Below the pieces are notes generated by a model. It did no database searches. It was not told the DNA's origin and worked only from the letters and a program-made list of their open reading frames with translations. DNA of 64,000 nt from Phymorhynchus buccinoides (taxonomy: Eukaryota > Mollusca > Gastropoda > Neogastropoda > Raphitomidae): positions 26,639,952-26,703,951 of the forward strand of contig CM065704.1 of the NCBI GenBank assembly GCA_017654935.2, read 5' to 3'. The number at the start of each line of letters is the position of its first letter. Position 1 is the first letter of the stretch. Shown piece after piece: positions 43,601-50,640 of the stretch. The translations under genes and the position numbers were made by a program.

Positions 43601-44779
43601 GTCAGTATTTGAAAAAAGAATTTGTTTTAACCCTTTCACCACCAAAGTCGCATTTTAGCACCACAGTGATTTAACACCTATGTCACTAAAAGGCATCAAA
43701 TTAGGGTCCTATTATCTTAGTTTTGGGAAGTAAGGATATAACCTTATTTTATATGTCAAAGAAGAACCCCCAATACTGCAGATGGATTTTGTTCTCTATC
43801 CCGGTAAAGTTAATGGAAACTTTTGGTTGAATTTTATGGTTGGCAGTGAAAGGGTTAAGATGGTGGAGTGAGAGATGTTGGGGGTATTTTGTATGTCCCC
43901 CAAAAATCTGAAAATGAAGTCAAATTACGTAACTGATGAGAGCATTGATTTGGATGATGATCACTGCACACGTTTGTAACAATTATCATTTTGGGAAAAA
44001 TCTTTCTAAAACTTTTGTCTTATTGATTCCAAATTGCAAACAGTGTTTGTAAATGTAACAGGGTTTGTGATAGGGATTACATTTTTGTGTCCCCAAATCG
44101 CCCCAGTGTTATCGATTGCATTTTTTTTTTAATTCAGTGATATATTGTCATACTTTGATCTACAAGACTCAGCTGTTGTCTTGTTTTTGCAGGTCCCAGG
44201 CAAGGAAGACCTCCAGGAGGTGCAGTTCACATGCTCCTTGGAACAGCTGCAGGTAGATAGATACTACTCAAAAGAATTAATGTACCACTCACATTTAGCA
44301 TGCTTTTCAAAATTCAAATTGGTGTCACAATTGTTTTTATTTTCTAAACTAAACTTCATATGAAACTGTAAGATAAAATGTTCCAAGTAATATGTTTCTG
44401 ACAAGTCCAAACATGCTACACTAACTTGAAAAATAATGGAGGTGAGGGCATCCGTAGTACTAGCAGTAGAAGTTGTTTTGTACTAGCAGTAGAAGTTGTT
44501 TTGTACTGATGGTCCAATTAGTTGTTAATGCTGTTACTTCCTAAAGGTCTCGGTACACGCTAGCATTATTCACGGGATATTTCTATTTCCCCATGGTAAC
44601 ACAGTGTTAGGGTACTCATAATATGACTTACAACTCACTGTGTTGCCATAGGGAAATAGAAATATCCCATGAATAATGTTAATGTGTATCAAGATCTTAA
44701 GTGATTTGTTTCCTAACAGGACCTGGTTGGGAAGCTGAAGGATGCCACCAAATGTCTGGAGAAGTTGGCACAGACCTGA
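23151..44779 (+). CDS. COMMD3: COMM domain-containing protein 3
   Basis: COMMD3 is a subunit of the ten-member COMMD ring in the Commander complex, which with CCDC22, CCDC93 and Retriever recycles membrane cargo from endosomes; COMMD proteins also affect NF-kB signalling (family knowledge). Eight coding exons: 23151-23289, 26183-26294, 27471-27534, 30583-30617, 41360-41420, 43458-43514, 44193-44252 and 44720-44779 (TGA). All introns are GT/AG and the lengths add to 588 nt, 195 codons plus stop, the length of human COMMD3. The N-terminal helical domain is encoded by exons 1-4 and the COMM domain by exons 5-8, with the hallmark [11 protein letters not shown] in exon 5 and [21 protein letters not shown] at the end. 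Intron 4 is unusually long (10.7 kb) and packed with repeats. Confidence 0.96.
23346..23407 (-). repeat. promoter-flanking inverted repeat, right arm
   Basis: Inverted partner of 22670-22733, about 57 bp downstream of the COMMD3 exon 1 donor. Confidence 0.85.
24076..24710. repeat. probable repeat with GGCC tract and (GAA)n end
   Basis: A CCGGCCGGC-type alternating tract (24090-24122) is followed by non-coding sequence and ends TTAACCGGAAGAAGAAGAA near 24705. The GAA end resembles the tail of the dispersed repeat at 196-620, but no second copy of the body is in this window. Confidence 0.35.
24820..25030. repeat. ~200-bp hairpin
   Basis: GAAGAAAATAAAGAAGAGGT through TCAGCGGGTGACAGGC pairs with the complement ending CCTCTTCTTTATTTTCTTCC, with few mismatches and a short loop near 24920-24935. 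COMMD3 intron 1. Confidence 0.85.
25430..25697 (-). mobile_element. tRNA-derived SINE, family 2
   Basis: On the minus strand the head reads GCCGCTGTGGCTCACTTGG (A-box region, TGGCTCACTTGG) and GCAGGTTCGAATCC (B box), followed by a TGTCCTTGAGAAAGGCACTT body and a CCCAGGTGTAAATGGGTACC segment. This is a classic tRNA-head SINE; the 3' border is uncertain. Confidence 0.8.
25841..26064. mobile_element. MITE with GGCCTGCTA ends
   Basis: GGCCTGCTACACTACATATG at the left and CTAGCAGGCC at the right, with further complementarity (TCAATGTGATGC-ATTGTGATGATG). 224 bp. A diverged copy interrupts the exon-4 array at 9969. Confidence 0.75.
26183..26294 (+). CDS. COMMD3: COMMD3 exon 2
   Basis: 112 nt, acceptor GTGCGCAG, donor GTAAGG. 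Encodes [19 protein letters not shown] then [18 protein letters not shown]. Confidence 0.95.
26340..26807. mobile_element. hAT-like MITE with 8-bp target duplication
   Basis: Ends TAGAGGTGG and CAACTCTA; flanked by GCTATAAT at 26332-26339 and 26808-26815. Subterminal AACCGGTTT motifs recur at both ends (26358-26435 and 26729-26781). An 8-bp duplication with a TAGAG start suits hAT elements. It inserted 45 bp downstream of the COMMD3 exon 2 donor. Confidence 0.85.
26898..27280 (+). mobile_element. tRNA-derived SINE, family 1, copy 1
   Basis: tRNA-like head with TGGTGTAGAGTGGCAAAG (A box) and GAGTTCGAACCTGGG (B box), then a conserved core GGATGAGACGATAAACCGAG, a variable poly-C, and a tail ending CTCTGTGACTATATAATATT. 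Other copies: 56590-56945 (plus), 32693-32990 and 35818-36116 (minus). The core resembles the conserved central domains of widespread metazoan SINEs; which one was not determined. Confidence 0.9.
27471..27534 (+). CDS. COMMD3: COMMD3 exon 3
   Basis: 64 nt, acceptor CATAACAG, donor GTGAGT. Encodes [20 protein letters not shown] and M. Confidence 0.95.
27585..27866 (-). pseudogene. LINE reverse-transcriptase C-terminal fragment, second clade
   Basis: Minus strand reads [20 protein letters not shown], then [19 protein letters not shown] and ends [12 protein letters not shown]. The GHVxR-LxKxIxxGxxxGxRxRGRxRxxWxDxIxxW pattern is the C-terminal end of many non-LTR retrotransposon polyproteins. 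Only the last ~90 codons remain. Confidence 0.85.
28019..28719 (+). mobile_element. CAG-terminated DNA element with 6-bp target duplication (C)
   Basis: Perfect 15-bp terminal inverted repeats CAGAGTTGCAACTAG, flanked by CTTTAA at 28013-28018 and 28720-28725. 701 bp. It holds its own short gene start (28327-28551) and lacks a transposase core. Confidence 0.92.
28327..28551 (+). pseudogene. truncated transposase-like N-terminus in element C
   Basis: [19 protein letters not shown], then a Ser/Pro/acidic-rich linker, then [13 protein letters not shown] and a stop. A KRKxxTLFxFF-type start, an acidic linker and an F-x-x-x-W motif leading into a zinc finger are seen at the N-terminus of hAT-type transposases and their domesticated relatives. 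The frame ends exactly where a finger would begin. GC content is high just upstream (28030-28110, CGCG-rich). Confidence 0.6.
29306..29780. mobile_element. CAG-terminated DNA element with 6-bp target duplication (D)
   Basis: Ends CAAACCTGTTTACCCT and AGGGTAAACAGGTCTG are inverted copies (one mismatch), flanked by GGTACT at 29300-29305 and 29781-29786. AATTCCGGG motifs recur inside both ends. No coding capacity recognised. Confidence 0.88.
30158..30418. mobile_element. TTAA-terminated MITE, CCGCCA family, copy 5
   Basis: TTAACCCTTTCAGCGCCA and GGCGGTGAAAGGGTTAA ends; 261 bp. Close to copies 4 and 6. Confidence 0.9.
30583..30617 (+). CDS. COMMD3: COMMD3 exon 4 (35 nt)
   Basis: Very short exon, acceptor TTTGACAG, donor GTAGGT. 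Encodes [11 protein letters not shown] and two bases of the next codon. It aligns with the NSLEILLGS segment of human COMMD3, and the phase fits both neighbours. Confidence 0.93.
30862..31354. mobile_element. CAG-terminated DNA element (E)
   Basis: CAGGGCTGGCCAAAAC at the left and GTTTGGCCAGCCCTG at the right are inverted ends. Flanks do not show a convincing duplication. CTAGCCCGG / CGGGCTAG motifs repeat inside. The central part is CT-rich with a (GT)n. Confidence 0.7.
31560..31662. mobile_element. right arm of the telomere-like MITE
   Basis: ATGTTCATAAAATACAGCTT to TGGCACATCTTGACC, matching the right arm of 1171-1570. The left arm and telomere-like tract are missing. Confidence 0.75.
31748..32060. 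repeat. ATATAGCGC repeat fragment followed by (CA)n
   Basis: GGGAATTTGTATATATAGCG, CTCACATGAGCTCAGTGCGC and TTTACA form a repeat fragment; a related piece may lie at 55545-55595. Long CA/CACG simple repeats follow (31896-32045). Confidence 0.6.
32693..32990 (-). mobile_element. tRNA-derived SINE, family 1, copy in duplication A
   Basis: Minus-strand copy: ATAGTCACAGAGGCATCTCT at its 3' end and AGGTTCGAACTCGGG (B box) with GTGCCACTCTACACA (A-box side) at its head. The SINE core block is partly deleted. Confidence 0.85.
33291..34110. repeat. 221-bp tandem array, copy A
   Basis: Units beginning GAGAGGAGGGGGACCAGAAA recur every 221 bp (frame starts at 33344, 33565, 33786, then a variant unit). 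The units are nearly identical. On the minus strand they give P/S/V-rich open frames ([12 protein letters not shown] motifs), but no start, splice signals or homologue support a gene. Confidence 0.95.
34130..35068. mobile_element. ACGT-rich DNA-transposon-like unit, truncated copy
   Basis: Same sequence as 37476-38409 but its right end is lost at the duplication joint (GCGTACGTTT followed by CCGCGCACGCC). Confidence 0.65.
35818..36116 (-). mobile_element. tRNA-derived SINE, family 1, copy in duplication B
   Basis: Duplicate of 32693-32990. Confidence 0.85.
36416..37446. repeat. 221-bp tandem array, copy B
   Basis: As 33291-34110, with frame starts at 36469, 36690, 36911 and 37132. One more unit than copy A, which shows unit gain or loss after the larger duplication. 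Confidence 0.95.
37476..38452. mobile_element. ACGT-rich DNA-transposon-like unit, full copy
   Basis: The left end GGGGAGTAATTCATAGCGG and the complement of the right end (GGGGTCCTATTCATGGGACG) are imperfect inverted repeats, followed on both sides by TACGT-rich sequence. It interrupts a unit of the 108-bp repeat: the left flank GGTGCTGAAGAGACAGG continues at 38453 as AGTGGTGAGCACATT. Non-coding, with an inner (CA)n. Confidence 0.65.
38490..39250 (+). pseudogene. 5'-truncated LINE, reverse-transcriptase tail
   Basis: Reads [31 protein letters not shown], then [20 protein letters not shown] and [18 protein letters not shown] with several frame changes. These motifs match the corresponding part of the LINE at 57005-61055 (KCKVMHLGKNNP; KDLGVI; LRGDLIKVYKIL), but the copy is diverged. 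It interrupts the 108-bp repeat array. Confidence 0.85.
39395..41152. repeat. ~108-bp tandem array, about 16 copies
   Basis: Units of 107-109 bp: GGGCAAAGCATCTGCAAGGG, CAGGGGGTGCTGAAGACAAA, GGAGTGGTGAGCACATT, GACAGAGGTAGCACTACTTG. Two frames on opposite strands stay open for many units (minus: P/S/T/A-rich, with [19 protein letters not shown]). Units of 107 or 109 bp break the frames, so a mucin-like protein is not supported. It shares CAGGAGCAGGGGGTGCTGAA with the edge of the 221-bp arrays. Confidence 0.95.
41160..41340. mobile_element. degraded MITE of the CGGACTATAAGGCG family
   Basis: ATCTTATAGGTTG at the left, CACCTTATAATATGACTAAT and GCGCGCCTTATAC within, AAATAATGGTAT at the right. It ends about 20 bp before the COMMD3 exon 5 acceptor. 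Confidence 0.65.
41360..41420 (+). CDS. COMMD3: COMMD3 exon 5 (start of COMM domain)
   Basis: 61 nt, acceptor TTCCTCAG, donor GTGAGT. Encodes (S)[20 protein letters not shown]. The V-DV-WRLDY signature is diagnostic for the COMM domain. Confidence 0.97.
41516..41828 (-). repeat. dispersed repeat with (GAA)n end, copy 3
   Basis: Antisense GAA tail (TCCTTCTTCTTCTTCGATCG) at the left, GGACCGGTAAGGCAGAAAGA within, CCCCGGTATCCCCACGGGG hairpin at the right. Confidence 0.8.
42008..42266. mobile_element. CAGGGCCGGA-terminated MITE with 5-bp duplication (F)
   Basis: CAGGGCCGGACC and GATCCGGCCCTG ends, flanked by CAGAC at 42003-42007 and 42267-42271. 259 bp. CAG-type ends resemble hAT elements, but a 5-bp duplication is shorter than usual for them. 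Confidence 0.75.
42970..43035. repeat. 66-bp palindrome with CCCCATGG arms
   Basis: ACTCTTTCCCCATGGTAACA pairs with TGTTGCCATGGGGAAAGAGT around a short loop. Confidence 0.85.
43250..43381. mobile_element. MITE of the CGGACTATAAGGCG family
   Basis: TACTGTATTTTACGGACTAC and TATAGTCTGTAAAATACGGT ends; 132 bp. Conserved inner GCCTTATAATGTGACTAATA. Confidence 0.85.
43458..43514 (+). CDS. COMMD3: COMMD3 exon 6
   Basis: 57 nt, acceptor TATTGCAG, donor GTACGC. Encodes [19 protein letters not shown]. Confidence 0.95.
43627..43858. mobile_element. TTAA-terminated MITE, CCGCCA family, copy 6
   Basis: TTAACCCTTTCACCACCA and GGCAGTGAAAGGGTTAA ends; 232 bp. Confidence 0.88.
44193..44252 (+). CDS. COMMD3: COMMD3 exon 7
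   Basis: 60 nt, acceptor TTTTGCAG, donor GTAGAT. Encodes [20 protein letters not shown]. Confidence 0.95.
44543..44700. repeat. ~158-bp palindrome next to COMMD3 last exon
   Basis: Arms AAGGTCTCGGTACACGCTAG... and its near-complement ending AGATCTT, with CATTATTCACGGGATATTTC and CCCCATGGTAACACAGTG inside. The last motif is shared with the palindrome at 42970-43035. It ends about 20 bp before the last COMMD3 acceptor. Confidence 0.8.
44720..44779 (+). CDS. COMMD3: COMMD3 exon 8 and stop
   Basis: Acceptor CCTAACAG; encodes [19 protein letters not shown] and TGA. The last residues match the C-terminus of COMMD3 in position and length. No convincing poly-A signal was identified within about 500 bp. 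Confidence 0.96.
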   Translation, partial: DLVGKLKDATKCLEKLAQT

Positions 44780-45193
44780 ACCGATGCTGCGTTGTACCTG
44801 TTGCAAGAGCTCTGGGCGGCAGACTTGCTTCTTTTTGAACTGGTTCCAACTTCCAAATTGGATTTGAGACAGCCACAGAGTGTTTATGACTGAACGATAT
44901 CTTACGAGTTATGAAGGGTGTTGTTAGGTTCAGTAAGCGAAAAAGGATAAACTTCAGTGTGTGTTCGCGTGTGTTGTGTGAGTGGGTGGGTGGCGCAATT
45001 TTATTTTTTTAATGGAATTTTATGCAGCATTAGGGCATCACTCATAGTCATACTCGAAGAATAATTAATTAATTAAAAAAATCAGGGTTTTTTCTGGTTT
45101 GCCGTATGGATAACGATCATCTGTTATTGTGAATACTGTGTGTGTGTGCAAAAGAGAAGAAACCACTGAGAATGTTAGGGAGCTATCATATGT

Positions 45194-45352
45194 ACCGTAT
45201 TTTACGGACTATAAGGCGATACTTTTTTTCTAGAGACCCCTGCGCCTGATAATGCAGTAAGAAAACAGAAGAACAAAGTCTGAATTTTGGGTCAAATTTG
45301 ATGGGTGCACCTTTTAATCAGGTGCGCCTTGTAGTCCGTAAAATACGGTACT
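45194..45352. mobile_element. MITE of the CGGACTATAAGGCG family
   Basis: ACCGTATTTTACGGACTATA and TAGTCCGTAAAATACGGTAC: well preserved inverted ends. Confidence 0.88.
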
Positions 45353-45474
45353 GCAATGTATAATCTAATGATGGAATTTATATATTGACTTGTTTCCGTT
45401 TTAAACCACATCAGTTCTGCTTTTGAAAGCTCAAGTATATCTTGTATGGTTAGAACTATTAAGCTTAACCCCTT

Positions 45475-45772
45475 CACTGCTTAGCCTGTTTCTGGTTCTG
45501 AGGCAACTATTTGCCCAGCCGTTTTAGGTTGCGGAGCCTATCACAAAAATTCTGAATAAAAGTGCATATAACCTATACTTTTCTGAAAGGGAATTGAATA
45601 TATACTATCATTTGAGAACACTCTCACGTACATTCAAACATACTGCGTGAAGCATCTGGATAGAAAAAGGGAAACTTAGAATAACCCTACGACGGATATT
45701 TCCGTGATGGGGCAGTTTATAGGTTACCGGAAATTGACAGACATATCCGTGACGGGGCAGTGAAGAGGTTAA
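45475..45772. mobile_element. TTAA-terminated MITE, CCCTTCACTGC family
   Basis: TTAACCCCTTCACTGC at the left, GGCAGTGAAGAGGTTAA at the right; 298 bp. Inner GGATATTTCCGTGATGGGGC motifs resemble the fragment at 17030. Confidence 0.8.
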
Positions 45773-45786
45773 ATACATGGATAGTA

Positions 45787-46300
45787 CAGTGGAACCTCCC
45801 TAATAAGACCTTGAAAAATCAGCCAAAATTAGGTCTTATAAGGGAGGGGTCCTGTTAGGGAGGTAATCACTAATGTGTCGGGGTGCCGAGTATATACATG
45901 CGGGCGTACAATTAACCACACAGCTAAGCAGACCACATAACATGGCTGTCTTTTAGATCCAGCAAGGCAACTCTGTTTAATGCGCATGCTCAATAGTCAC
46001 ATTATAATACAAAAGAGAGACAATCACGTCTGACTAACAAAAGGTTACATTAGGACAGTTGTGTCCCTTACATTACAATCACTAAGTAATCTGAAGGGGG
46101 GAAAATCTGAAAATTGTGGGTCACATCTCAGAGGGAGTCTTAAAGACCCACCACGTCACGTGTCAAAATCACGTTTTTTACGTGTTTTCCCTCTTATAGC
46201 TGGTAAGAAATCTTAACAAATCTTCCTAGCATAAGAGGGAATGTAACACATGACGTGGGGGGTCTTTAATAGGGGAGTTCTTAATAGGGAGGTTCCACTG
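45787..46300. mobile_element. GTGGAACCTCCCT MITE with TA duplication
   Basis: CAGTGGAACCTCCCTAATAAG and TAATAGGGAGGTTCCACTG ends, flanked by TA on both sides; 514 bp. The TA duplication suits Tc1/mariner. Other copies at 16278 and 54266. Confidence 0.82.
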
Positions 46301-46306
46301 TACATT

Positions 46307-46752
46307 TACCGTATTTTACAGACTATAACTAGTATAAGGCGATACTTTTTCCCCAAACTGAGACCCCTGCGCCTTATAATGTGACTGATAATAATAGCAA
46401 AGACTGTACAGGGGAAGATAAACATCCGGTCTCTTTTCCTTATATGAGTAGTGAGGACAGAAACACTGGTTATGTCCCTTTGAAACGTGACACATTTTAC
46501 ACATCGATAGAAGCCAGTTGAATTCTCCGTTCAAGTTCCAGTCCGAGTTTTTGGATAGCCTCCACTGTGAATAGTGTACACGTCCGCACTAACGATAACT
46601 CTATCAGCCCGGTTCGCCGAGCTTTTAAGTAATCCATCTTACCCTTTTAGAATATCTTTGATAATAGTAAGGAAATAGAATTACAAAATCTGAATTTTGT
46701 GTCAAGTTTTGGGTGGGGGGGTTGCGCCTTATAATCCGTAAAATATGGTACA
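46307..46752. mobile_element. MITE of the CGGACTATAAGGCG family, split by an insertion
   Basis: Left half ACCGTATTTTACAGACTATA to GTGACTGATAATAATAG, right half ATAATAGTAAGG to TAATCCGTAAAATATGGTAC; 263 bp inserted between them (46398-46660). Confidence 0.85.
46398..46660 (-). mobile_element. CAAAG...CTTTG insertion with 7-bp duplication, copy 1
   Basis: Flanked by the exact direct repeat ATAATAG (46391-46397, 46661-46667) and lying inside a MITE, so it is a clean insertion. On the minus strand, soon after the end, an ATG opens MDYLKARRTGLIELSLVRT to an in-frame stop after about 44 codons. The inverted relative is at 46938-47197. No family recognised. Confidence 0.75.
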
Positions 46753-46937
46753 CGTTTTATGTATGGTTGAGTCTTAAGTTTAATGTTAATTACTGATTCA
46801 GTTATAGTACGCAGAATTTGGAGTCAAATTTTTTTGGGGGGGCGCCTTATAATCAGGTGCGCCTTATAGTCCGTAAAATACGGTATGTTTTATGTATGGT
46901 TGAGTCAGTTTAATGTTAATTACTGATTCAATTATAG
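46753..46937. repeat. MITE-end fragments in tandem
   Basis: A segment TTTTATGTATGGTTGAGTC, TTTAATGTTAATTACTGATT, then GCCTTATAGTCCGTAAAATA recurs at about 46750-46885, 46886-46937 and 47205-47350. The same MITE half has been multiplied together with its flank. Confidence 0.75.
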
Positions 46938-47197
46938 CAAAGATATTCTGAAAGGGTAAGATGGACTACTTAAGAGCTCGGTGAACCGGGCTGATAGAGT
47001 TATCGTTAGTGGCGACAGTACACCATTCACAGTGGAGGCTATCCAAAAACTCAGACTGGAACTTGAACGGAGAATTCAACTGGCCTATCGACGTGTAAAA
47101 TGTGTCCTGTTTAAAAGGGACATAACCAGTGTTTCTGTCCTCACTACTCATATAGGGAAAAGAGACTGGATGCTTATCTTCCTCTATACAGTCTTTG
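46938..47197 (+). mobile_element. CAAAG...CTTTG insertion, copy 2
   Basis: Inverted relative of 46398-46660, with ends CAAAGATATTCTGAAAGGG and CTATACAGTCTTTG. Flanks ATTATAG and GTTATAG form a 7-bp duplication with one mismatch. The open start seen in copy 1 has an early stop here (ATGGACTACTTAAGAGCTCG then TGA). Confidence 0.72.
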
Positions 47198-47350
47198 GTT
47201 ATAGTATGCAGAATTTGGAGTCAAATTGGTGGGGGGGGGTTGTGCCTTATAATCAGGTGCACCTTATAGTCCGTAAAATACGGTATGTTTTATGTATGAT
47301 CGTGTCTTAAGTTTAATGTTAATTACTGATTCAGTTATAGTACGCACATT

Positions 47351-48026
47351 TCCTGGTTGAATGTGATTGTTTGCTAGCGTTCGATACCTTCAGGTTTGTG
47401 TGGTTAAGGTTATGTGTTTTTGTACTCGACCATTTCCATTGTACTTTCAGTCCATATTTCATTTTTATCTGCATATATGTTGGTGCGTGCAACAGCGCAG
47501 TGTGTGAGTATGTGTGCTTTTAAAGTTTTGGGGGGCAGGTATGGATCTTGTTTTGTTGCTGTACAGTTATTTGCATTAAATGGTGGCTGCATTGTTTTAA
47601 AATGTTCAATGAATATCCATTCCAGGTTTCTCTTTTGCACTTGTAGTAAGAAAAGCAAAATTCAATGCAAACATCGATGGGAAATGCCTGTTTAAATGGT
47701 CAAAGCAGAATGGGGTTTTCCCCCGGCTAGATTTATTTCAGATATTGAATTTTACAAATCAAGAAATTCTATGCACATCAGCTATTTTCAACATAAAAAG
47801 AGATCTTTTCCCTTACAAGAAAATGTCAGTTAATTGTGTTTGTTACTCCTCTGAAATCGGAATGTGTCGACTGAATGCAACGGGGAGACAAGTTAAAACT
47901 GAAAACCAGACACATACGCACTTCACCTATTATGCCATTTTTATAGTCTTATGGCCTGGGAACGCAGAAGAAAAAAGAAATGTCTGTCAGTTATAGTCTG
48001 TGGTGTTACAAAGCACCCCTTTACAG
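47351..48026. other. no feature recognised
   Basis: Intergenic between COMMD3 and CISD3. Short open frames show no known protein pattern. Confidence 0.45.
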
Positions 48027-48220
48027 ATTATCAGCGATGGCTTAGAGTCAAAACGGATTATCTTTAGGTCCATCGACGTATTATTGAACTTCTTGCAAAA
48101 ACTAAGAACTATATTTCTGAAGTCTTTTTTTTATACAAGTTATTAGTTTTCGTAATAAGTTCAATAATACATCAATGGACTATTTAAAGATAGTCCGTTT
48201 TGACTCCAAGCCATCGAGCT
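48027..48220. repeat. hairpin with ~70-bp arms
   Basis: GATGGCTTAGAGTCAAAACG... GGTCCATCGACGTATTATTG at the left pairs with CAATAATACATCAATGGAC... GTTTTGACTCCAAGCCATC at the right. Confidence 0.85.
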
Positions 48221-48499
48221 AGTCCTACCTGGTTATAAAGTCAGTGTATTTTTCAATCAGCAAGCAGTAACACATCACTACTGCCTGCATCACTCACTCA
48301 CTGGTTGATATTTAATTTGCTATCACAAGTTTAATAAAGCCGACGCGAAAAGGCAATGAGGCTTGTTGCTGTTTTGTTTTCAGAGTGATTGGAGGGGAAA
48401 AGGGTATGTTCCCAACCAAAAGTTGAGGCCACTTAGCCAGTTTAATTGACTCCGTAGCCTCTTGATGAGCCCAATCATCCCTAAATGTTTGCGTATCTC

Positions 48500-49197
48500 A
48501 GGCATCAGAATTGTCAGAGGATCTGCTAATCAGAGGATTAAGAATTTCTGACAGACGATTGGCTTCTACTGTCAGAGGTTTTGCCTTTTTTTTTCAGTGT
48601 TATCTTTTATTTTAAATAGCACTTTAAAGTAATTTCTCATTATATTAATCCTTTTGGGTGGTGTTGAGAACTCATTTCAATGTTGTCCCTGTTCAGGCCT
48701 TTGTGTTTTAAGCCAGCATTCCATATGCGCGATTTTAAAGGCGAAAATCGACAGCGATAATCGCCCGCGGTTAAAATTTATCGCCACCAACAATCCCTCA
48801 TTCTGTACACCCATAAGCGCGATAATCGCGACCAGTCAGTCGAAAATCGCTTGAAGCGAAAAAATATTTTTGTCGCCGTCAAAAATAGTCTGAAAGTGGA
48901 TGGAGCAAAATCATCACGCGATTGTTCAGCCAGCATGGCTTCCAAAACCGTGGAGAAACATGTGGTACTCGTGAAAAACGTTGCTTGCAGTTCCGAAGGC
49001 GCGATCGGGATTTTTAGCGCGATGTTTGAAAAGCGCCATCGAAAATCGCCGGCGATTGTAGCGTCAATGGAATTACAAGCAACATTTTTCGTCGCTGTCG
49101 AAAGTAGCGGGCGATTTAAGCCAGCGAAAATAGCGCATATGGAATTCCAGCTTTACCGTGGTTTTCACAGGATTGGTCTTCAGACTATTCTGATGCT
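48500..49197. mobile_element. MITE with AGGCATCAGAAT ends, copy 2 (split)
   Basis: Left AGGCATCAGAATTGTCAG and right CAGACTATTCTGATGCTT; interior matches 12294-12536 up to the insertion at 48711-49152. Confidence 0.8.
48711..49152. mobile_element. Harbinger-like MITE nested in the above, TTA duplication
   Basis: Ends AGCCAGCATTCCATATGCGC and GCGCATATGGAATTCCAGCT, flanked by TTA at 48708-48710 and 49153-49155. The TTA (TWA) duplication suits PIF/Harbinger elements. The body is rich in AATCGC/GCGATT motifs; the 126-codon frame through it is not protein-like. Confidence 0.83.
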
Positions 49198-49263
49198 TGG
49201 CATCTGTTTATCTTTGAATTTTGCTGGATGAGTTTCATGGCAGTTTGTATGTGCTTGAAAAAG

Positions 49264-49590
49264 GTTTCTTCACTTCTTCTTCTTCGTCAATCACCCAGAC
49301 AGTCTCCTGTCATATGAGAGTGGATACGTCATGCTGCAGTTATGTGCCTAACTAAGGAAAAGTTAGGCCCAGCATGTCCATCTTCGGCTGCAGAAAATCT
49401 TTGTAAGATTTTGTAGAACAAAGGCAGGAGAGTGGACCAGTAAGGCAGAAAGATAGTAGATGACTAGTAAGCAAAGGGAAAAGGTAGAGTCAAAGAGAGT
49501 GATAGTTTAGAGGAAGTTACAAGCACAGAACTTCCAGATGTTGGGGGAACTTTGTATGAAAGACACACACACTGATATCTCCACAGGGGG
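49264..49590 (-). repeat. dispersed repeat with (GAA)n end, copy 4
   Basis: TCTTCTTCTTCGTCAATCAC at the left; GGACCAGTAAGGCAGAAAG within; GATATCTCCACAGGGGG at the right. Confidence 0.8.
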
Positions 49591-49725
49591 AAGGTTTGAT
49601 AATAGCTTGAATAATTGTGTGGTTGCAGAACAAATGCAATGTTCAGTGGAATAAAAAATGTCTCCAAGTTTGATTGTTGGAGATTGCTGCATAGTTGCAA
49701 GGCAGTATATTATGTTCAACAGAAT

Positions 49726-49971
49726 TTAACCCTTTCACCGCCAATGTTGCTTTTTTGCACCACAGTGATTGAACACCCATGTTATTAAAAGTATTGAAAT
49801 GAGGGTCTGTTATCCAATGATCTTGGGTTGTTACTTTTGAGAGGTAAGGATAGGCCGTATTTCAAATATATCACAGAAGAATCCCCAATATTCAGACAAA
49901 ACTCTTTTCTCTATCCATGCAAGTTTAATGGAAAATTTTGGCTAAAAAATGGCTGGTGGTGAAAGGGTTAA
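49726..49971. mobile_element. TTAA-terminated MITE, CCGCCA family, copy 7
   Basis: TTAACCCTTTCACCGCCA and GGTGGTGAAAGGGTTAA ends; 246 bp. Confidence 0.9.
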
Positions 49972-50640
49972 AAACTATAAAATGTTTCAAGGGTGTCACA
50001 AAGCAAACATAGTTACACACACACACATATTTGGCAGAACTATTGATTAGATGTAATAAATCCCCTGAAAAATACTAGAGAAAACAACATTGTAGTTCCA
50101 CCAAAGACTACAAAATAATCAACACAACAAAGAAACGAGCGCGAATTCGCAATAGTTTGTGGCACGCGGTCTATTTTTACCACTCCAATCATGAGTCACC
50201 TCCCCTGGCTTTTCAATAATTTTAATCTGTAAACCAGAATGTTATCTCTGCACCATTTCGTAACTTTTTATATCTTTTGGAAAACATTTAAAACTATGTG
50301 TCCTACTTATACTCATCGAAAGAAGCACCGCATACTCATCGTGTCTGTTGTAGTGTCTGTATTACGTATGTTTATTATTTTGTACGCTTTAAAATACATC
50401 ATTTTAAAGAGCGGCCTCAATTTGAAGTGCAGCCTCGATTTGAAGTGCGACAATTTTGGACCGACCGACGGACCAAGAAAGTGAGTTATAGGTTTGTGAC
50501 TTGAGCCACAAACAAAAAAAGAAGAAAGACAAGGAAAAGTCAAGGAAAAGTCAGCCCCCAAAATGTCTAAAAAAAAAAGAAGAATGTTTTAACTCAACAC
50601 TTAAAGACCCACAAAGCCGGCTGGATTAAGTCCCTTGGTT
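49972..50640. other. no feature recognised
   Basis: AT-rich; a TTTGAAGTGC-ATTTGAAGTGC doublet lies at 50417-50451. No exon recognised. Confidence 0.45.

Noticed and set aside
48851..49231. 126-codon open frame
   Set aside because: It crosses the end of a Harbinger-like MITE; composition follows AATCGC/GCGATT repeats and not a protein.
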